Notes under the pieces: generated by a model
The model's database searches: none
Told to the model about the DNA's origin: nothing
What the model saw: the letters and a program-made list of their open reading frames with translations, nothing else
In this document: positions 62,074 to 64,000 of the stretch, one piece after another
Layout of the letters: each line of letters starts with the position of its first letter
How positions within the stretch are numbered: position 1 is the first letter of the stretch
NCBI RefSeq assembly: GCF_013426895.1
Contig: NZ_AP023175.1
Span: forward strand, 1,612,001-1,676,000
Length of the DNA: 64,000 bases
Direction of reading: 5' to 3'
Origin: Paraburkholderia largidicola
GTDB taxonomy: Bacteria; Pseudomonadota; Gammaproteobacteria; Burkholderiales; Burkholderiaceae
Made by a program: the position numbers and the translations under genes

Positions 62074-62434
62074 CTATCATGGCGAAATAAGCGAGGTGTT
62101 CCAGGCGCTGTCCGATCCGACCCGTTGCGCGATCGTCGGCATGCTCGGGCGCGGCGCGCAGACCGTCTCGGTGCTGGCCCAGCCGTTCGACATGGCGTTG
62201 CCGTCGTTCATGAAACACGTCGCCGTGCTGGAGCACAGCGGTCTGATCCGCACGCGCAAGATCGGCCGCGCGCGCACCTGTGAACTGATGCCCGCGAAGC
62301 TGACGGAAGTCGAAACCTGGCTGGCCGCGCAGCGCGCCGCGTGGGAAGCACGATCCGACCGGATGGTCGAATTCGTCGAACAGCTTCATCAAGAGGAGCA
62401 AGCTGATGTCAACCCAACCCGTCGAAAGCGCTGA
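62066..62434 (+). CDS. ArsR-family winged-HTH regulator
   Basis: A 122-residue ArsR/SmtB-type repressor (EISEVFQALSDPTRCAIVGMLGRGAQTVSVLAQPFDMALPSFMKHVAVLEHSGLIRTRKIGRARTCELMP). No metal-binding Cys cluster is seen. It belongs to the group found beside SRPBCC/AHSA1 genes, and its 3' end overlaps that gene by 29 nt. The start has no ribosome site and the -10 lies eight bases before the ATG, suggesting a leaderless mRNA. Confidence 0.92.
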   Translation: MANYHGEISEVFQALSDPTRCAIVGMLGRGAQTVSVLAQPFDMALPSFMKHVAVLEHSGLIRTRKIGRARTCELMPAKLTEVETWLAAQRAAWEARSDRMVEFVEQLHQEEQADVNPTRRKR

Positions 62435-62897
62435 CACGAACGATCTCGTCATCACGCGCGTGCTGCGCGCACCGGTTGCTGCGTTGTGGCGCGCGTGGAC
62501 CGAACCGGACCTGCTGAAGGAATGGTGGTGCCCGAAGCCCTGGACCACTGAAGTCCGCGCGTTCGATCTGCGGCCGGGCGGCGCCTTCCACACCTTCATG
62601 CAAGGTCCCGATGGCGGCACGAGCGACAACCCCGGCTGCTTTCTCGAAGTCGCCCCGCAAGCGCGCATCGTGTTCACGTCGATGCTCACGGCGGGCTGGC
62701 GTCCCAACACGCCCTGGCTCGGCTTCACCGCCGACATCGCCATGTCCGGGGAAGGCGAAGGCAGCCGCTACATCGCGCGCGTCATGCATCCCGATGCCGC
62801 GACGCGCGACCGGCACGAGCAACTCGGCTTCTTCGACGGCTGGAACACCTGCATCACGCAACTCGACGAATTCGCGCTCACGCTAGGCCGGGCGTAA
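62406..62897 (+). CDS. SRPBCC/AHSA1-domain protein
   Basis: A 163-residue START-like (AHSA1) protein: ITRVLRAPVAALWRAWTEPDLLKEWWCPKPWTTEVRAFDLRPGGAFHTFM is the family start, and GFFDGWNTCITQLDEFA the C-terminal helix. These bind hydrophobic ligands; role unknown. Ribosome site AAGAGGAGCAAGCTG upstream of the ATG at 62406. Co-transcribed and overlapping with arsR, typical of this gene pair. Confidence 0.92.
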   Translation: MSTQPVESADTNDLVITRVLRAPVAALWRAWTEPDLLKEWWCPKPWTTEVRAFDLRPGGAFHTFMQGPDGGTSDNPGCFLEVAPQARIVFTSMLTAGWRPNTPWLGFTADIAMSGEGEGSRYIARVMHPDAATRDRHEQLGFFDGWNTCITQLDEFALTLGRA

Positions 62898-63022
62898 GCA
62901 CCGGCGCGTGAGCGGGCCTCGCGCGCTGAACGTCAAACGGTATCAGTGGCCAGAGGCGCCTTCATCGCGCGGCGGTGCCGGGTGAACGGAGAACGACCGT
63001 ACATCGACGTCTCAGCAGGCGT

Positions 63023-64000
63023 TCAACCCGCCTCGACCATTCCCCACTTCATAGCCGGCCCTCGCGAAGTCTCTTCCGCATATCGCGCGGGCGCGCCCGG
63101 CACCGCGCGAACGCGCGCAGGCGTGCGCGACAAGCGGTACGGCACCTTAAGAATCGGCCAGAATGCGCCGCTCGCATCGCGTGCGACGCTCAGCACGTCC
63201 GCGAGAAAATCGCCGTCTTCGATCAGTTCATCGACACGCGCAACAGGCACCGCGCTGACGCCTGCGTTTGCCAGCGCGGCAACCGCCGAGGCCCGCGACA
63301 GCGACCCGCACCGCTCGCGCCTGGCGCAAGCCGCGAGCGCAGCCACATCGAAACGCTCATCGCTTTCGAGCCACACATGTCCGTCGATGCACGCGACAGC
63401 GATCCCCTCCCATGCGGGATTGCCCGACGCAAACAGCGCGCACCAGGCCGCCACGTCCTGCATCGATATTTCGACGAAGGTCCCGGCCTGCCGCGCGGGA
63501 TCGGCGAGGAGCGCGACGATTGCCAGCAGCGCAGCCTGCCCGCCCAGAATGTCCGCGCCCGATGCGCCGAGCTTCACGGGCTGGCCATTGCCGCGCGTCA
63601 GGTCCATGAGGCCGCCCATCGCCTGGATGACCGTGTCGAACGCGGGCCGCGCCGGGTAGGCAGACGCGATGCCGAAACCCGAGATCGAGCAATAGATCAG
63701 GCGCGGGTTGATCTCGCCAAGCGCCTCGCGTCCGAAACCGAGCTTTGCGAGCGCACCCGGCCGCAGATTCTCCACGAGCACATCGGCATCGGCGAGCAGT
63801 GTGCGCAGATGCGCGCGGTCGGCCGGCTGCTTCAGATCGAGCGCCAAGGTCTGCTTGTCCGTGTTGTTGAGCGCGAAGAAGTAGCTCGTGCCCGCCTGCC
63901 CCGGCGTCCATGCGCGCGCGACCTCGCCGTCGGGCGGCTCGATCTTCACGACGTCCGCGCCCAGCGCCGCCAGATGCTTGCCGACCAGCGGCGCCGTCGT
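63023..64000 (-). CDS. CaiB/BaiF-type CoA transferase (N-terminus beyond window)
   Basis: The last ~325 residues of a family III CoA transferase. TAPLVGKHLAALGADVVKIEPPDGE, NTDKQTLALDLKQPADRAHLRTLLADADVLVENLRPGALAKLGFG and LIYCSISGFG (catalytic Asp region just upstream) are diagnostic. It moves CoA between acyl groups such as formyl, oxalyl or carnitine-like acids; the substrate is not evident. The reading frame continues open past position 64000, and a codon at 63949 is internal. Confidence 0.92.
   Translation of the reverse strand, partial: TTAPLVGKHLAALGADVVKIEPPDGEVARAWTPGQAGTSYFFALNNTDKQTLALDLKQPADRAHLRTLLADADVLVENLRPGALAKLGFGREALGEINPRLIYCSISGFGIASAYPARPAFDTVIQAMGGLMDLTRGNGQPVKLGASGADILGGQAALLAIVALLADPARQAGTFVEISMQDVAAWCALFASGNPAWEGIAVACIDGHVWLESDERFDVAALAACARRERCGSLSRASAVAALANAGVSAVPVARVDELIEDGDFLADVLSVARDASGAFWPILKVPYRLSRTPARVRAVPGAPARYAEETSRGPAMKWGMVEAG

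Noticed and set aside
1..64000. CRISPR arrays, tRNA or rRNA genes, prophage or transposase genes.
   Set aside because: None was seen; the only sizeable repeats are the palindromic element at 36726-37386 and homologous NRPS domain motifs.

Overview
The window is GC-rich beta-proteobacterial chromosome. The gene families, the catBAC/catR locus, norR/hmp, a DUF3331 protein and above all an ornibactin/malleobactin-type siderophore locus point to Burkholderiaceae, most likely Paraburkholderia or a close relative. This assignment is from recognised protein families and is not a database identification.

Layout. (1) 1-5400: the start of norR, hmp with a sigma54-type promoter, and the catBAC operon with divergent catR. 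(2) 5400-14360: an accessory-metabolism stretch with a membrane protein, a YbfB/YjiJ-type MFS exporter, a secreted cupin, a DUF3331 protein, an azoreductase-like flavoprotein, an Rrf2 regulator, a LysR regulator, an NCS1 permease and an Lrp/AsnC regulator. A shared 25-bp dyad (AACTACGA-N9-TCGCAGTT type) lies in front of the cupin, the azoreductase and the Rrf2 gene. (3) 14370-44500: a complete hydroxamate/hydroxycarboxylate siderophore locus. It encodes an ECF sigma factor (orbS), MbtH (orbH), an Asp beta-hydroxylase-like enzyme (orbG), Fe-siderophore uptake and reductase genes (orbC, D, F, B), an exporter (orbE), two NRPSs (A-T-C-A-T-E-C-A-T and C-A-T-C-T), ornithine N5-hydroxylase (pvdA), two GNAT acyltransferases (orbK, orbL) and a TonB receptor (orbA). 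Three promoters of the form TAAA-N17-CGTC sit exactly where an OrbS regulon needs them, and a Fur-like box lies before orbS. (4) 44890-51250: a catabolic cassette (MFS transporter, DUF2783 protein, FAD monooxygenase, MBL-fold protein) with two tandem IclR regulators. (5) 51260-57545: a CUT1 sugar ABC transporter split into two divergent operons with an SDR dehydrogenase and an RpiR regulator. (6) 57750-64000: an AhpD-like protein, a small secreted protein, a dienelactone hydrolase, a DUF1275 protein, a glycine-zipper protein, a methyltransferase, an ArsR/SRPBCC pair and a truncated CaiB-type CoA transferase.

How the siderophore genes fit together. Iron starvation relieves Fur at orbS. OrbS then fires the orbH-G-C-D-F-B, orbI-J-K-pvdA-orbA-orbL and orbE promoters. 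The adenylation codes read as modified ornithine, Asp, Ser, modified ornithine, matching the ornibactin backbone. The hydroxyornithine formyltransferase gene (pvdF/mbaF) that normally sits between pvdA and orbA is absent, which suggests a chemical variant. The exporter gene orbE is divergent instead of co-directional, and the gap beside it holds a roughly 660-bp nested palindromic repeat element.

No rRNA, tRNA, CRISPR array, transposase or phage gene was seen.
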